From positions 3,283,097 to 3,347,096 of the forward strand of contig NZ_LS999839.1 in assembly GCF_900564155.1 (NCBI RefSeq): DNA of 64,000 nt. The letters are read 5' to 3'. Made by a program: the position numbers and the translations under genes. Origin of the DNA: Pedobacter schmidteae. Lineage in GTDB: Bacteria; Bacteroidota; Bacteroidia; Sphingobacteriales; Sphingobacteriaceae. Under the pieces are notes generated by a model, which worked only from the letters and a program-made list of their open reading frames with translations, did not search any database and had not been told where the DNA came from. Below, piece by piece: positions 43,888 to 52,149 of this stretch; within the stretch, counting starts at the first letter, position 1, and each line of letters begins with the position of its first letter.

Positions 43888-44053
43888 ATTATAAGTATAA
43901 AACATATACGACCATCCTATTTTTTTGAAGGTTATATTTCTATAGTCGCGGATGCTTATTAGCATTTAATATTATTGTTGGTTCTAAAACTGATCTCATT
44001 GTAATTTGTTCCATCTTCTAATTGCCGGCTATCTTAAAAAAAAACAGAAAATA

Positions 44054-44085
44054 TTTGCGAAACCGATCGGTTGCTTATATATTTG
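44054..44085 (+). promoter_or_regulatory. Promoter of the arsR-type/AHSA1 operon
   Basis: TTTG (44054-44057) and TATATTTG (44078-44085) are 20 bases apart, the Bacteroidota housekeeping layout (TTTG ... TAnnTTTG). The start of transcription would be near 44092, about 30 bases before the ATG. The promoter lies inside an operator palindrome. Confidence 0.65.
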
Positions 44086-44100
44086 CAACTGATCGGTTTC
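44059..44100. promoter_or_regulatory. Operator palindrome over the promoter
   Basis: GAAACCGATCGGTTGC and GCAACTGATCGGTTTC are inverted repeats of 16 bases with one mismatch, spaced by 10 bases. They cover the -7 element and part of the spacer. Binding of the ArsR-type protein encoded 20 bases downstream would block the polymerase. ATGATCAGTT follows and may be a third half-site. Confidence 0.65.
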
Positions 44101-44120
44101 ATAATGATCAGTTACCTAAA

Positions 44121-44441
44121 ATGAGAAGAGATATTTTTCAAGCTATTGCTGACCCCACAAGACGGGCAATCATTACCCTGATTGCTATGCAGGCTATGAC
44201 ACCTAATGCCCTTGCCGAGCATTTTGATGCCACGCGGCAGTCGATTTCCAAACACTTACGCATTTTAACTGAGTGCGAATTGATAAAACAAGAACACAAA
44301 GGCAGGGAAATCTATTACCAACTTGAAATAAACAAAATGAAAGAAATAGACAAATGGCTGGAGCAGTTCCGTAAAATATGGGAAACACGATTTAGCCAAC
44401 TTGACGACTTATTATTAACCATGAAAAATGTAAAAAAATGA
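44121..44441 (+). CDS. ArsR-family transcriptional repressor
   Basis: 106 residues from the ATG at 44121 ([20 protein letters not shown]); the longer frame to 44022 crosses the promoter. A winged helix: [20 protein letters not shown] is the recognition helix region and [20 protein letters not shown] the wing and dimer helix. The Cys ligands of metal-sensing ArsR proteins are not evident, which fits the subgroup paired with AHSA1 proteins. It overlaps the next gene by ATGA, forming a two-gene unit. Likely autoregulated through the palindrome upstream. Confidence 0.85.
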   Translation: MRRDIFQAIADPTRRAIITLIAMQAMTPNALAEHFDATRQSISKHLRILTECELIKQEHKGREIYYQLEINKMKEIDKWLEQFRKIWETRFSQLDDLLLTMKNVKK

Positions 44442-44932
44442 AAAGTAATCTATTATTCGATTTTACAGTCGACAAGTCTACAAATACAGTATTTGTAAAC
44501 AGAGAATTTGCAGCAGATCAATCTTCAGTTTGGGACGCATTTACAAAACACGAAATCCTTGATCAATGGTGGGCGCCTAAGCCCTGGCTATCGAAAACCA
44601 AATACATGGACTTTAAAGAGGGTGGACGCAGGTTTTATGCAATGGTAGGCCCTGAAGGAGAGGAACATTGGTCCATTCAGGATTTTACGTCTATAACACC
44701 CAAAACAAACTTTAAATTTTTAGATGCTTTTACTGACAAAGACGAAAAAGTCAACCCACAAATGCCCGGTTCAGCATGGAGCCTGGAATTTAGTGAATCT
44801 GATGGGGTAACCAGTGTAAGTGTTGTGATTAAACACAAAACACTGGCCGATCTGGAAAACATTATCAATATGGGCTTTAAGGAAGGATTTACCATGACAT
44901 TGGATTACCTGTCTACCTTACTGGCCAAATAA
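44438..44932 (+). CDS. AHSA1/SRPBCC-domain protein
   Basis: 164 residues forming a START/Bet v1-like fold of the AHSA1 (activator of Hsp90 ATPase-like) type: [20 protein letters not shown] then WWAPKPW, and a C-terminal [16 protein letters not shown]. These proteins bind small hydrophobic ligands and are often coupled to an ArsR-type regulator as here. The start overlaps the ArsR stop. No signal peptide. Ligand unknown. Confidence 0.85.
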   Translation: MKSNLLFDFTVDKSTNTVFVNREFAADQSSVWDAFTKHEILDQWWAPKPWLSKTKYMDFKEGGRRFYAMVGPEGEEHWSIQDFTSITPKTNFKFLDAFTDKDEKVNPQMPGSAWSLEFSESDGVTSVSVVIKHKTLADLENIINMGFKEGFTMTLDYLSTLLAK

Positions 44933-44948
44933 AAGCAATGAAAAATCT

Positions 44949-44979
44949 ATCTGTAATCCGTTAGGATTACAGATTTTCT
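44949..44979. terminator. Terminator between convergent genes
   Basis: ATCTGTAATCC and GGATTACAGAT pair (11 bp) around GTTA, flanked by A and T runs. It separates the AHSA1 gene from the minus-strand NamZ gene. Confidence 0.8.
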
Positions 44980-45031
44980 GAACTTGTATCTGAATGCAAA
45001 CCCTCAGGTTATTAATGATCAACTTAATGAA

Positions 45032-46255
45032 TTAGGGATATAAGAGATATTTAGATCGGATAGCCTTAAATTTCTGTAAGCCCGGTTCCCAGCTTTTTCT
45101 GATATCCGCTTCCGATACACCTGCTATGATCTGTTTTCTTAATTGATCGGTACCAATACGCAGGTCAAAAGCAGATATTCCATTACTTCTTTCCTGATTA
45201 AAGAAATTAGCTTTGTCAGGATAGGCATTGTATAATTCAATTAACAACGATAAATCAATTTGGCGACTACTGCGAAGCTTGTTAACATCATAATTGCGAA
45301 GGTCCAGGCCATAACAAACAGTGTCTTTATGATTGGGCCGCTCACTCATCCCCGGAATACTTACCGGTTTGTATGAAAATGAATATTTGCCTTTCAATGC
45401 TGGTGCTCCCAATATAGCAAAGGGCATATAAGTTCCGCGACCTTCATTGATTGCGGTTCCTTCAAACATACATAAGCTCGGGAAAAGTAACACAGCCTGT
45501 TGTGTGTTTAAATTTGGTGAGGGATTTATAGGTAATACATACGGCATGTCATGATTGTAGTTGGCAACTTTTATAATCTTAATTTTGCAAGGCTTCTTAA
45601 GATAGCCTTCGCCATTAAGGTATTGTGCAAACTCTCCAATTGTCATGCCATGGGTCATGGGTGTATAATGTATCCCGATGGCTGATTTAAATCTATCCTC
45701 AGTCATTACCGGCCCATCTACCACATACCCGTTAGGATTTGGCCTGTCAAGAATCAACAGTTCCATGTTGTTTTCCGAACAGGCCTGCATGACATGTTCA
45801 AGTGTATTGATATTGGTATAATAACGGCATCCAACATCCTGGATATCAAAAACCATTAAGTCAATACCCATCAGCTGTTCCTTCGTTGGTTTTTCGTTTC
45901 TGCCATATAAAGAAACAATTGGAATACCTGTTTTGGGATCTTTCTCATCGCCCACTACAGCTCCATTGCTGGCATTACCTCTAAAGCCATGTTCTGGACC
46001 AAACACTTTTACAATTTTAATTCCAAGGCTTAATAAACTGTCAACACTGCTGGTCTTGCCGATAATGGAGCTCTGATTTGCAACCAGGCCAATTCGTTTC
46101 CCTTTTAGATAAGGCAAATATTTTTGTGTTTGGTCGGCACCTGTGATAATTTTCAACTTATAGGAGTTGCTTTGGTTGGGCGATGCAAGTACAGTATACT
46201 TAGGGTTACTGATCACCAGAAGCGTTAGAAATAATAAAGAAGTAAATTTCATCAT
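45032..46255 (-). CDS. namZ: DUF1343 protein, exo-beta-N-acetylmuramidase NamZ type
   Basis: 407 residues with signal peptide (MMKFTSLLFLTLLVISNPKY..). The DUF1343 motifs are present: KRIGLVANQSSI, KVFGPEHGFRG, VSLYGR, LMVFDIQDVGCRYYT, LDRPNP, MTHGMTIGEFA and EGRGT. DUF1343 was shown to be the exo-N-acetylmuramidase that removes MurNAc from peptidoglycan fragments (GH171). Probably periplasmic; it recycles or feeds on cell-wall muropeptides. Monocistronic here. Start codon supported by signal peptide; two consecutive ATGs. Confidence 0.85.
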   Translation of the reverse strand: MMKFTSLLFLTLLVISNPKYTVLASPNQSNSYKLKIITGADQTQKYLPYLKGKRIGLVANQSSIIGKTSSVDSLLSLGIKIVKVFGPEHGFRGNASNGAVVGDEKDPKTGIPIVSLYGRNEKPTKEQLMGIDLMVFDIQDVGCRYYTNINTLEHVMQACSENNMELLILDRPNPNGYVVDGPVMTEDRFKSAIGIHYTPMTHGMTIGEFAQYLNGEGYLKKPCKIKIIKVANYNHDMPYVLPINPSPNLNTQQAVLLFPSLCMFEGTAINEGRGTYMPFAILGAPALKGKYSFSYKPVSIPGMSERPNHKDTVCYGLDLRNYDVNKLRSSRQIDLSLLIELYNAYPDKANFFNQERSNGISAFDLRIGTDQLRKQIIAGVSEADIRKSWEPGLQKFKAIRSKYLLYP

Positions 46256-46383
46256 TTTTAAAAGGGCTAATTTCTACAATATTATTGCAAGATAAATATT
46301 TAAAATATTTTACAACTCAGATAAATTTTGATACGTTGTAGAGACAATGCTGTGGTAGCGAAGATATTAACTAGATGATGTGG

Positions 46384-46413
46384 TTGTAAAAGTAGTATTT
46401 AATCTTATATTTA
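46384..46413 (+). promoter_or_regulatory. Candidate promoter of the amino-alcohol operon
   Basis: TTG at 46384 and TATATTTA at 46406 are 19 bases apart, one base off the TAnnTTTG element. The transcript would begin near 46420, 18 bases before the permease start. Confidence 0.4.
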
Positions 46414-46437
46414 TGATTAGGTAACAACGCTAATCAA

Positions 46438-47754
46438 ATGACACAAAACAAGGGTTTAAAGAAAACGCTAACTCCCTTTATGTTGTGGGGACTTGGAGTA
46501 GGGTACGTTATTTCAGGCATGTATTTTGGTTGGAATCTCGGGCTTGAAAAAGGAGGTACAGGTGGCATGGCTGTCGCCACGTTAATCATTATGCTGATGT
46601 ACATCACCTTTACATTCAGCTATGCCGAACTCGCCTGTGCCATTCCTAAAGCTGGGGGTGTATTTGATTATGCAAATAAGGCGATGGGGCAAAATATCGG
46701 GTTTATTGCCGGAATTGCCCAGGTTGTCGAATTCATCCTTGCGCCACCTGCCATAGCCTTTGCCATTGGTGCCTATTTTAATGCTTTCTTTCCGCAGGTA
46801 CCTATTTTAACCAGTGCCATAGCTATCTATTTTGTATTTACGGCACTCAATGTATACGGGGTTAAAGCCGCAGCTTCTTTCGAGGTTGTTGTGACGATAT
46901 TTGCTGTTGGCGAATTACTCCTGTTTTCGGGTATTGCTGCGCCAAGGTTTGAAATGGCAAATATGGTACACCATGCCTGGCCAAACGGTTGGATGGGTGT
47001 TTTTGGCGCTATACCCTTCGCCATTTGGTTTTTTCTGGGCATTGAAGGAATAGCTAACGTTGCCGAAGAAACAAAAAATCCACAGCGAGATATTAGTAAG
47101 GGATTTGGCTGGGCTATTTTTACGCTGGCAGTTTTATGCATCCTGATCTTCTTTACTGCCACCGGAATAGCTGGGTGGGAGGCCATCGTTTATAAAAATG
47201 GTGTTGGTGGGGAAACCTCAGACTCGCCGCTGCCATTGGCCCTGGCCAAAATAACCGGTAGCAGTCACTTCATGTATCATTTACTGATTACGGTAGGTTT
47301 GTTTGGACTGGTGGCATCCTTTCATGGATTGATTTTGGCGGCAGGCCGTTCTACTTATGAGATGGGGCGCGTGCACAATTTACCCTCTTTTTTGGGTAAA
47401 ATCTCTCCACGATTCCATACACCGGCAAATGCTCTAATTGGCAATATGGTTATTGGTATACTGGCATTATTATCGGGGAAGACCTCAGAGATCATTATTG
47501 TATCTGTTTTTGGTGCACTTACGCTGTATATCATTTCTATGATTTCGATTGTGATATTAAGAAAGCGGGAACCTGATTTGCCAAGACCATTCCGTGTGCC
47601 TTTTTACCCCGTATTTCCTGTTGTCTCATTGGTCATTGCTACCATATCTATCCTGGCAATGCTTATTTTTAATTTAAAACTAGGGTTGATTTATTTTTCC
47701 ATTTTGCTGATTACCTTTTTGTTATATAAAATTTTTAAAAGAGCTGATATATGA
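46438..47754 (+). CDS. Ethanolamine-type permease (APC family)
   Basis: 438 residues, about 12 membrane helices, APC superfamily. Features that fit ethanolamine permeases: GLGVGYVISGMYFGWNLGLE near the start, AIPKAGGVFDYANKAMG, and FLGIEGIANVAEETKNPQRD then ISKGF in the middle. It would import ethanolamine or a related amino-alcohol using an ion gradient. The stop overlaps the start of the ligase gene (ATGA), so permease and ligase are translated together. Substrate is inferred from family resemblance and from the three catabolic genes that follow. Confidence 0.8.
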   Translation: MTQNKGLKKTLTPFMLWGLGVGYVISGMYFGWNLGLEKGGTGGMAVATLIIMLMYITFTFSYAELACAIPKAGGVFDYANKAMGQNIGFIAGIAQVVEFILAPPAIAFAIGAYFNAFFPQVPILTSAIAIYFVFTALNVYGVKAAASFEVVVTIFAVGELLLFSGIAAPRFEMANMVHHAWPNGWMGVFGAIPFAIWFFLGIEGIANVAEETKNPQRDISKGFGWAIFTLAVLCILIFFTATGIAGWEAIVYKNGVGGETSDSPLPLALAKITGSSHFMYHLLITVGLFGLVASFHGLILAAGRSTYEMGRVHNLPSFLGKISPRFHTPANALIGNMVIGILALLSGKTSEIIIVSVFGALTLYIISMISIVILRKREPDLPRPFRVPFYPVFPVVSLVIATISILAMLIFNLKLGLIYFSILLITFLLYKIFKRADI

Positions 47755-49109
47755 CCACAACCGAAATTTTAGCATATGTAAAGCAGCATCCTTCTGGTAA
47801 GGTCAAAGTGGCGGTTACAGATATTGATGGTGTATTGCGGGGCAAATACATTTCTGCAGAGAAATTTTCTGCCATAGCTGCAGGCAGACTAGGTTTTTGT
47901 GATGTTACCTTTGGTTGGGATATGGGCGATGTGGCCTATGACAATGTAAAGTTTACAGGCTGGCATACCGGCTATCCTGATGCGATGGTAAAAATTGATC
48001 TGGAAACTTTCCGCAAAATTCCCTGGGAAAACGACCTTCCATTCTTCCTTGGAGATTTTATTGATGAGCAGGATAAGGCAGGGATGGTTTGCCCCCGACA
48101 ATTGTTGAAGAAGGTATTGTCGGATGCAAATAGCGATGGGTTTCTGCCTTATTTTTCACAGGAATTTGAATGGTTCAATTTTGCAGAAACGCCTGAGACT
48201 GTACATCAGAAAAACTTTCAGAACTTAAATCCCCTCAGTCCCGGAATGTTTGGGTATTCTATTTTACGTGGCAGTTTAAAAAACGAATACATGAGCGACT
48301 TATTTGATCAGCTCTGCAAATTTGATGTTCCGATAGAGGGGCTGCATACCGAAACTGGACCTGGAGTATACGAGGCTGCCATTAAATATGCGGCTGTTTT
48401 ACCAGCGGCCGATCAGGCTGTGTTGTTTAAAACTGCAGTGAAAGAAATTGCTTATAAACATGGAGTGATGGCTACTTTTATGGCCAAGATTAGTGAAAAC
48501 CTTCCAGGTTGCAGCGGACATGTTCATCAGAGCTTATGGGACACCGAAGGCAAAAATAATCTATTTTATGATGAAGCTGATAGCCGTAAGATGAGTAGTT
48601 TGATGAAAAGCTATATTGCCGGACAGCTCTATTGCCTGCCTCAGATTTTGCCTATGATTGCACCCACCATTAACAGCTATAAACGTTTAGTAGAAGGAGC
48701 ATGGGCGCCTACTACGCTAACCTGGGGGGTAGACAACCGCACTGTTGCCTTAAGGGCGTTGCCAGGTAATCCTAAAGCTACACGATTAGAAACAAGGGTG
48801 GTAGGTTCAGATACCAATCCTTACCTGGCTTTGTCTGCCTGTTTGGCGGCTGGTCTGTATGGAATCCGAAACAACATGAAATTGGAGAAAGCAGCTACCG
48901 AAGGTAACGGTTATAAAGACATTTCGAACGGCATATTACCGGGGAATCTTCATGAAGCCACGCAGCGGATGAAAAAATCAGCAGTAGCCAAAGAACTTTT
49001 TGGTGAAACATTTGTTGAGCATTTTGCCCTAACCCGGGAATGGGAATGGAAACAATATGCAAAGAGCGTTACCGACTGGGAATTTAAAAGGTATTTTGAA
49101 ATTATTTAA
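47751..49109 (+). CDS. Glutamine-synthetase-like gamma-glutamyl-amine ligase
   Basis: 452 residues, the GS fold of the PuuA/GlnA-like group: an N-terminal beta-grasp (VKVAVTDIDGVLRGKYISAE), then catalytic QEFEWFNF, HTETGPGVYEAAIKY, GCSGHVHQSLW, VEGAWAP and ALRALPGNPKATRLETRVVG. Uses ATP to join glutamate to an amine. Being fused by overlap to an amino-alcohol permease and followed by an alcohol and an aldehyde dehydrogenase, it likely forms gamma-glutamyl-ethanolamide (or the alaninol analogue). It lacks the adenylylation-site region of housekeeping GS. Substrate assignment is by context. Confidence 0.8.
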   Translation: MTTTEILAYVKQHPSGKVKVAVTDIDGVLRGKYISAEKFSAIAAGRLGFCDVTFGWDMGDVAYDNVKFTGWHTGYPDAMVKIDLETFRKIPWENDLPFFLGDFIDEQDKAGMVCPRQLLKKVLSDANSDGFLPYFSQEFEWFNFAETPETVHQKNFQNLNPLSPGMFGYSILRGSLKNEYMSDLFDQLCKFDVPIEGLHTETGPGVYEAAIKYAAVLPAADQAVLFKTAVKEIAYKHGVMATFMAKISENLPGCSGHVHQSLWDTEGKNNLFYDEADSRKMSSLMKSYIAGQLYCLPQILPMIAPTINSYKRLVEGAWAPTTLTWGVDNRTVALRALPGNPKATRLETRVVGSDTNPYLALSACLAAGLYGIRNNMKLEKAATEGNGYKDISNGILPGNLHEATQRMKKSAVAKELFGETFVEHFALTREWEWKQYAKSVTDWEFKRYFEII

Positions 49110-49123
49110 GCGAATAAAAAGAT

Positions 49124-50272
49124 ATGACATTTGATAAAGTTTATCAGTATAACTTTCCTACTACCATACGATTTGGGGCAGGTGCAATTAAGGAGCTCCC
49201 AGCTTATTTAAAGCAGCATGGTTTAATGCGGCCAATGATTGTAACCGATGCAACAATTGCTGCATTACCTTTTTTTAAAGCAATTGTGGCCGATCTGGAA
49301 CAGCATCACATTTCGGTGGAGGTTTTTAACGACATTCATAAAAATCCGGTAAAGAGTGATGTGTATAAGGGGACCGACTTGTGGGATGGTACTTCCAGAG
49401 ATAGTATTATTGGCATTGGCGGTGGGGCAGCGCTGGATGTAGCCCGGGCAATTGTTTTGCGTGTTCACCATCGCGAAGATCTTTTTAAATATGATGATCT
49501 CATCGGTGGGGATGTCTATGTAACTAATGATGTTCCTCATTTCGTTACCATTCCTACCACCTCGGGTACAGGAAGTGAAGTGGGTAGAAGTGCAATTATT
49601 GCCGATGATGAAACGCATCAGAAAAAGATCCTTTTTTCGCCAAAGCTGATGGCTAAAATTGTGTTTGCAGATCCGGTCCTGACTATGGACCTTCCCCCAT
49701 TTGTTACGGCGGCTACTGGAATGGACGCGCTTACTCATAATATGGAAGCATTTTTAGCCAAAAATCCGCATCCACTTTGTGATGGTATTGCATTGGAAGG
49801 TATCTCTCTGATCAAAGACGCTCTGGTGCAGGCAACCAATAAACCGGACCTGGAGAGCAGAAGTAAAATGTTAATGGCCGCTATGATGGGGGCAATTGCA
49901 TTTCAAAAGGGACTAGGTGTAGTACACTCACTGGCCCATCCTTTGTCTTCTTTACTCGATACACATCATGGACTGGCCAACGCCGTGAATTTGCCGTATG
50001 GAATGGCCTTTAATATTGAAGGTTTTGAAGATCGTTTTCGCAGGATAGCCAGAACATTGGAGTTGAAGGAAGAATCCGGCGAAGCCGTAGTAAACTACCT
50101 TTTTGAGCTGAATATGCAAGTTAATATTCCCCATCACTTAAGAGATATCGGCGTAAAAGAAGAACATATAGAAACACTTTCCGACTTAGCCTTCGCCGAC
50201 TTTGCACACCCCAATAATCCCAAGCCGGTAAGCAGGGAGGACTTTAAGCAGCTATATTTAAGGGCGCTATAA
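49124..50272 (+). CDS. Iron-containing alcohol dehydrogenase
   Basis: 382 residues, type III (Fe) ADH fold. Nucleotide binding: GIGGGAALDVARAI; IPTTSGTGSEVG; metal ligands in MDALTHNMEAF, VHSLAHPLSSLLDTHHGLAN. In this operon it would oxidise the hydroxyl of the gamma-glutamyl-amino-alcohol to the aldehyde. It starts 14 bases after the ligase stop. Could also act on a free alcohol; context favours the glutamylated substrate. Confidence 0.85.
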   Translation: MTFDKVYQYNFPTTIRFGAGAIKELPAYLKQHGLMRPMIVTDATIAALPFFKAIVADLEQHHISVEVFNDIHKNPVKSDVYKGTDLWDGTSRDSIIGIGGGAALDVARAIVLRVHHREDLFKYDDLIGGDVYVTNDVPHFVTIPTTSGTGSEVGRSAIIADDETHQKKILFSPKLMAKIVFADPVLTMDLPPFVTAATGMDALTHNMEAFLAKNPHPLCDGIALEGISLIKDALVQATNKPDLESRSKMLMAAMMGAIAFQKGLGVVHSLAHPLSSLLDTHHGLANAVNLPYGMAFNIEGFEDRFRRIARTLELKEESGEAVVNYLFELNMQVNIPHHLRDIGVKEEHIETLSDLAFADFAHPNNPKPVSREDFKQLYLRAL

Positions 50273-50335
50273 GTTTTCCGGTCAAAATCCGTTTGCTCAA
50301 AAGATTAACAAATAATTTATTAAAGCCGCAAAATA

Positions 50336-51700
50336 ATGAACATCATAAATCCTGCTACAGCCAAAATTATTGCAATAGTTAATGAAGACGATAGTAAGTC
50401 GCTGGCACATAAATATCATTTACTTAAAGCCGGCCAGGTTGCATGGGCTTCCCGTAAGTTAGCCGAGCGCATTGTGGTTATCGAGAAATTTTACCAGTTG
50501 CTGGATGAGGAAAGGGAGCACCTGGCCGCTGTATTGACTGATGAGGTAGGAAAGCCCTTGCAGCAGTCGAAAAATGAGATTAATGGAGCCAGAGGAAGAG
50601 TTCGCTGGATGCTGGATCATGCCGTACAGTATCTTTCTGATGAGACTGTTATCAATAGCCCCGAACTAAAGGAGCTGATATCCTACGAACCATTAGGTGT
50701 AATTTGTAATATATCGGCCTGGAATTATCCTTACCTGGTTGGGGTAAATGTGTTTGTCCCCGCTTTACTGGCTGGCAACGGGGTGATGTACAAGCCTTCA
50801 GAATATGCTACACTTACTGGTCTTGAAATTGAAAAGCTGCTGAAAAAGGCTGGTGTGCCTGATGACGTGTTTAAGGTTGCTATTGGTGCCAGGGAAACTG
50901 GTGAGCATCTTTTGTACATGAATTTTAACGGCTACTTTTTTACAGGATCTTACCAGACCGGAAAATATATTTATGAACGTGTGGCGCCCAAAATGGTTCC
51001 ATGCCAGCTGGAACTTGGAGGTAAAGATCCATTGTATGTAACCGATGATGTAGATAATATTGCAGGTGTGGCCGCCGGAACTGCTGATGGTGCATTTTAT
51101 AACAACGGGCAAAGCTGTTGTGCTGTAGAGCGGATTTATGTACATGAAAAGGTGTATGATGCCTATGTAGATGCGTTTGTAAAAGAAGTTAAGTCCTGGA
51201 AAATAGGCTCGCCGACTGAAGAAGGTGTATATATTGCGGCCTTAACCCGGAAAGAGCAGCTAGGACTGTTGGAGAATCAGGTAAAAGATGCACTGCAGAA
51301 GGAGGCCAGATTGGAGACCGGGGGGAAAGTCATGAATAGTGAAGGTAACTATTTTGAACCTACAGTGCTGACCAATGTAAATCATAGCATGAAAGTAATG
51401 CAGGAAGAAAGCTTCGGCCCAATCATTGGCATCATGAAGGTGAAGGACGATCAGGAAGCGGTGAAACTGATGCAGGATACACCCTATGGGCTTACTGCTG
51501 CCGTATATTCGGTTGATATGGCGCGTGCGCAGCAGATACTTTCGCAGATCGACTCAGGTACTGGTTACTGGAATTGCTGTGATCGTGTAAGTGCCGGACT
51601 TCCGTGGAGCGGCCGAAAACATTCTGGCATTGGAGCAACTTTATCGCACCAGGGGCTACGTGCCTTTACAAAAACTAAAAGTTGGCATTTAAGAGGTTAA
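50336..51700 (+). CDS. Aldehyde dehydrogenase family protein
   Basis: 454 residues. NAD(P)-dependent ALDH with ISAWNYPYLVGVNV, FTGSYQTGKYI (Rossmann loop), the general-base Glu in LELGGKDP and the catalytic Cys in NNGQSCCAVERI. C-terminal block PYGLTAAVYS and PWSGRKHSGIG. Would oxidise the gamma-glutamyl aldehyde to the gamma-glutamyl amino acid, which a hydrolase elsewhere would split to glutamate and glycine (or alanine). Last clear gene of the operon. Confidence 0.85.
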   Translation: MNIINPATAKIIAIVNEDDSKSLAHKYHLLKAGQVAWASRKLAERIVVIEKFYQLLDEEREHLAAVLTDEVGKPLQQSKNEINGARGRVRWMLDHAVQYLSDETVINSPELKELISYEPLGVICNISAWNYPYLVGVNVFVPALLAGNGVMYKPSEYATLTGLEIEKLLKKAGVPDDVFKVAIGARETGEHLLYMNFNGYFFTGSYQTGKYIYERVAPKMVPCQLELGGKDPLYVTDDVDNIAGVAAGTADGAFYNNGQSCCAVERIYVHEKVYDAYVDAFVKEVKSWKIGSPTEEGVYIAALTRKEQLGLLENQVKDALQKEARLETGGKVMNSEGNYFEPTVLTNVNHSMKVMQEESFGPIIGIMKVKDDQEAVKLMQDTPYGLTAAVYSVDMARAQQILSQIDSGTGYWNCCDRVSAGLPWSGRKHSGIGATLSHQGLRAFTKTKSWHLRG

Positions 51701-51708
51701 AAAATCAA

Positions 51709-51825
51709 GACACTCCCCCTAATACAGAGTTGTTTACCCAGGCAAATCTCAGGAAGTGATTGATCGCCTGGCCTCATTAAATGCCTTTAACCGTTTGGGT
51801 GAACCTGCGGATATCGCCAAAATTG
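51709..51825 (+). pseudogene. Remnant of a short-chain dehydrogenase
   Basis: DTPPNTELFT in one frame and, one base off, GKSQEVIDRLASLNAFNRLG then EPADIA in the next. RLASLNAFNRLGEPADIA is the post-catalytic loop of SDR proteins (RLGEPEDIA). Only about 38 codons remain; catalytic Tyr/Lys and Rossmann motif are gone. Probably a decayed gene between the two operons. Confidence 0.6.
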
Positions 51826-52076
51826 AAATCTTTTCGGTTTGAAATTCAGCTGGTCGGCGCTATTTTGAAATGTTTTTCGAACCTTCTGCTTTTAAACAAT
51901 TTTGAGTCGGATTTTTCCGAACCAGAGACGAAGGAAAGCCGAAGCAGGTACGACTTAACTGCACCTTGCTTATAGATCGCAATTAAGTTGCTGCGCCAGC
52001 CTGAAAATGTTCCGAAAATGTTTGATTGTGTTTGGGGAAGCGGAAGATTAAATATAGTAAAAAATATTTTATCTAT
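51826..52076. other. Non-coding spacer
   Basis: Nothing recognisable after the SDR remnant; a 64-codon frame that starts inside the remnant has low complexity and is judged spurious. Confidence 0.4.
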
Positions 52077-52110
52077 GAATAACGCCCTCTAAATTTAGAG
52101 GGCGTTATTC
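52077..52110. terminator. 34-nt perfect palindrome, probable bidirectional terminator
   Basis: GAATAACGCCCTCTAAA and TTTAGAGGGCGTTATTC are exact complements (17 bp) with no loop bases. On the minus strand it is followed by ATAGATAAAATATTTTTT, so it can end ppsA transcription, 40 bases downstream of that gene. Confidence 0.65.
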
Positions 52111-52149
52111 TGTTGTTGTATGCTCCGTTGAACTCGGTGAAATACTTAG

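Noticed and set aside
44022..44120. Longer start for the ArsR-type gene
   Set aside because: It would include the promoter and operator; the family starts near [15 protein letters not shown].
51781..51975. 64-codon frame after the ALDH gene
   Set aside because: It begins inside the SDR remnant, then becomes low-complexity (FEPSAF, NFESDFSEPE); judged chance.
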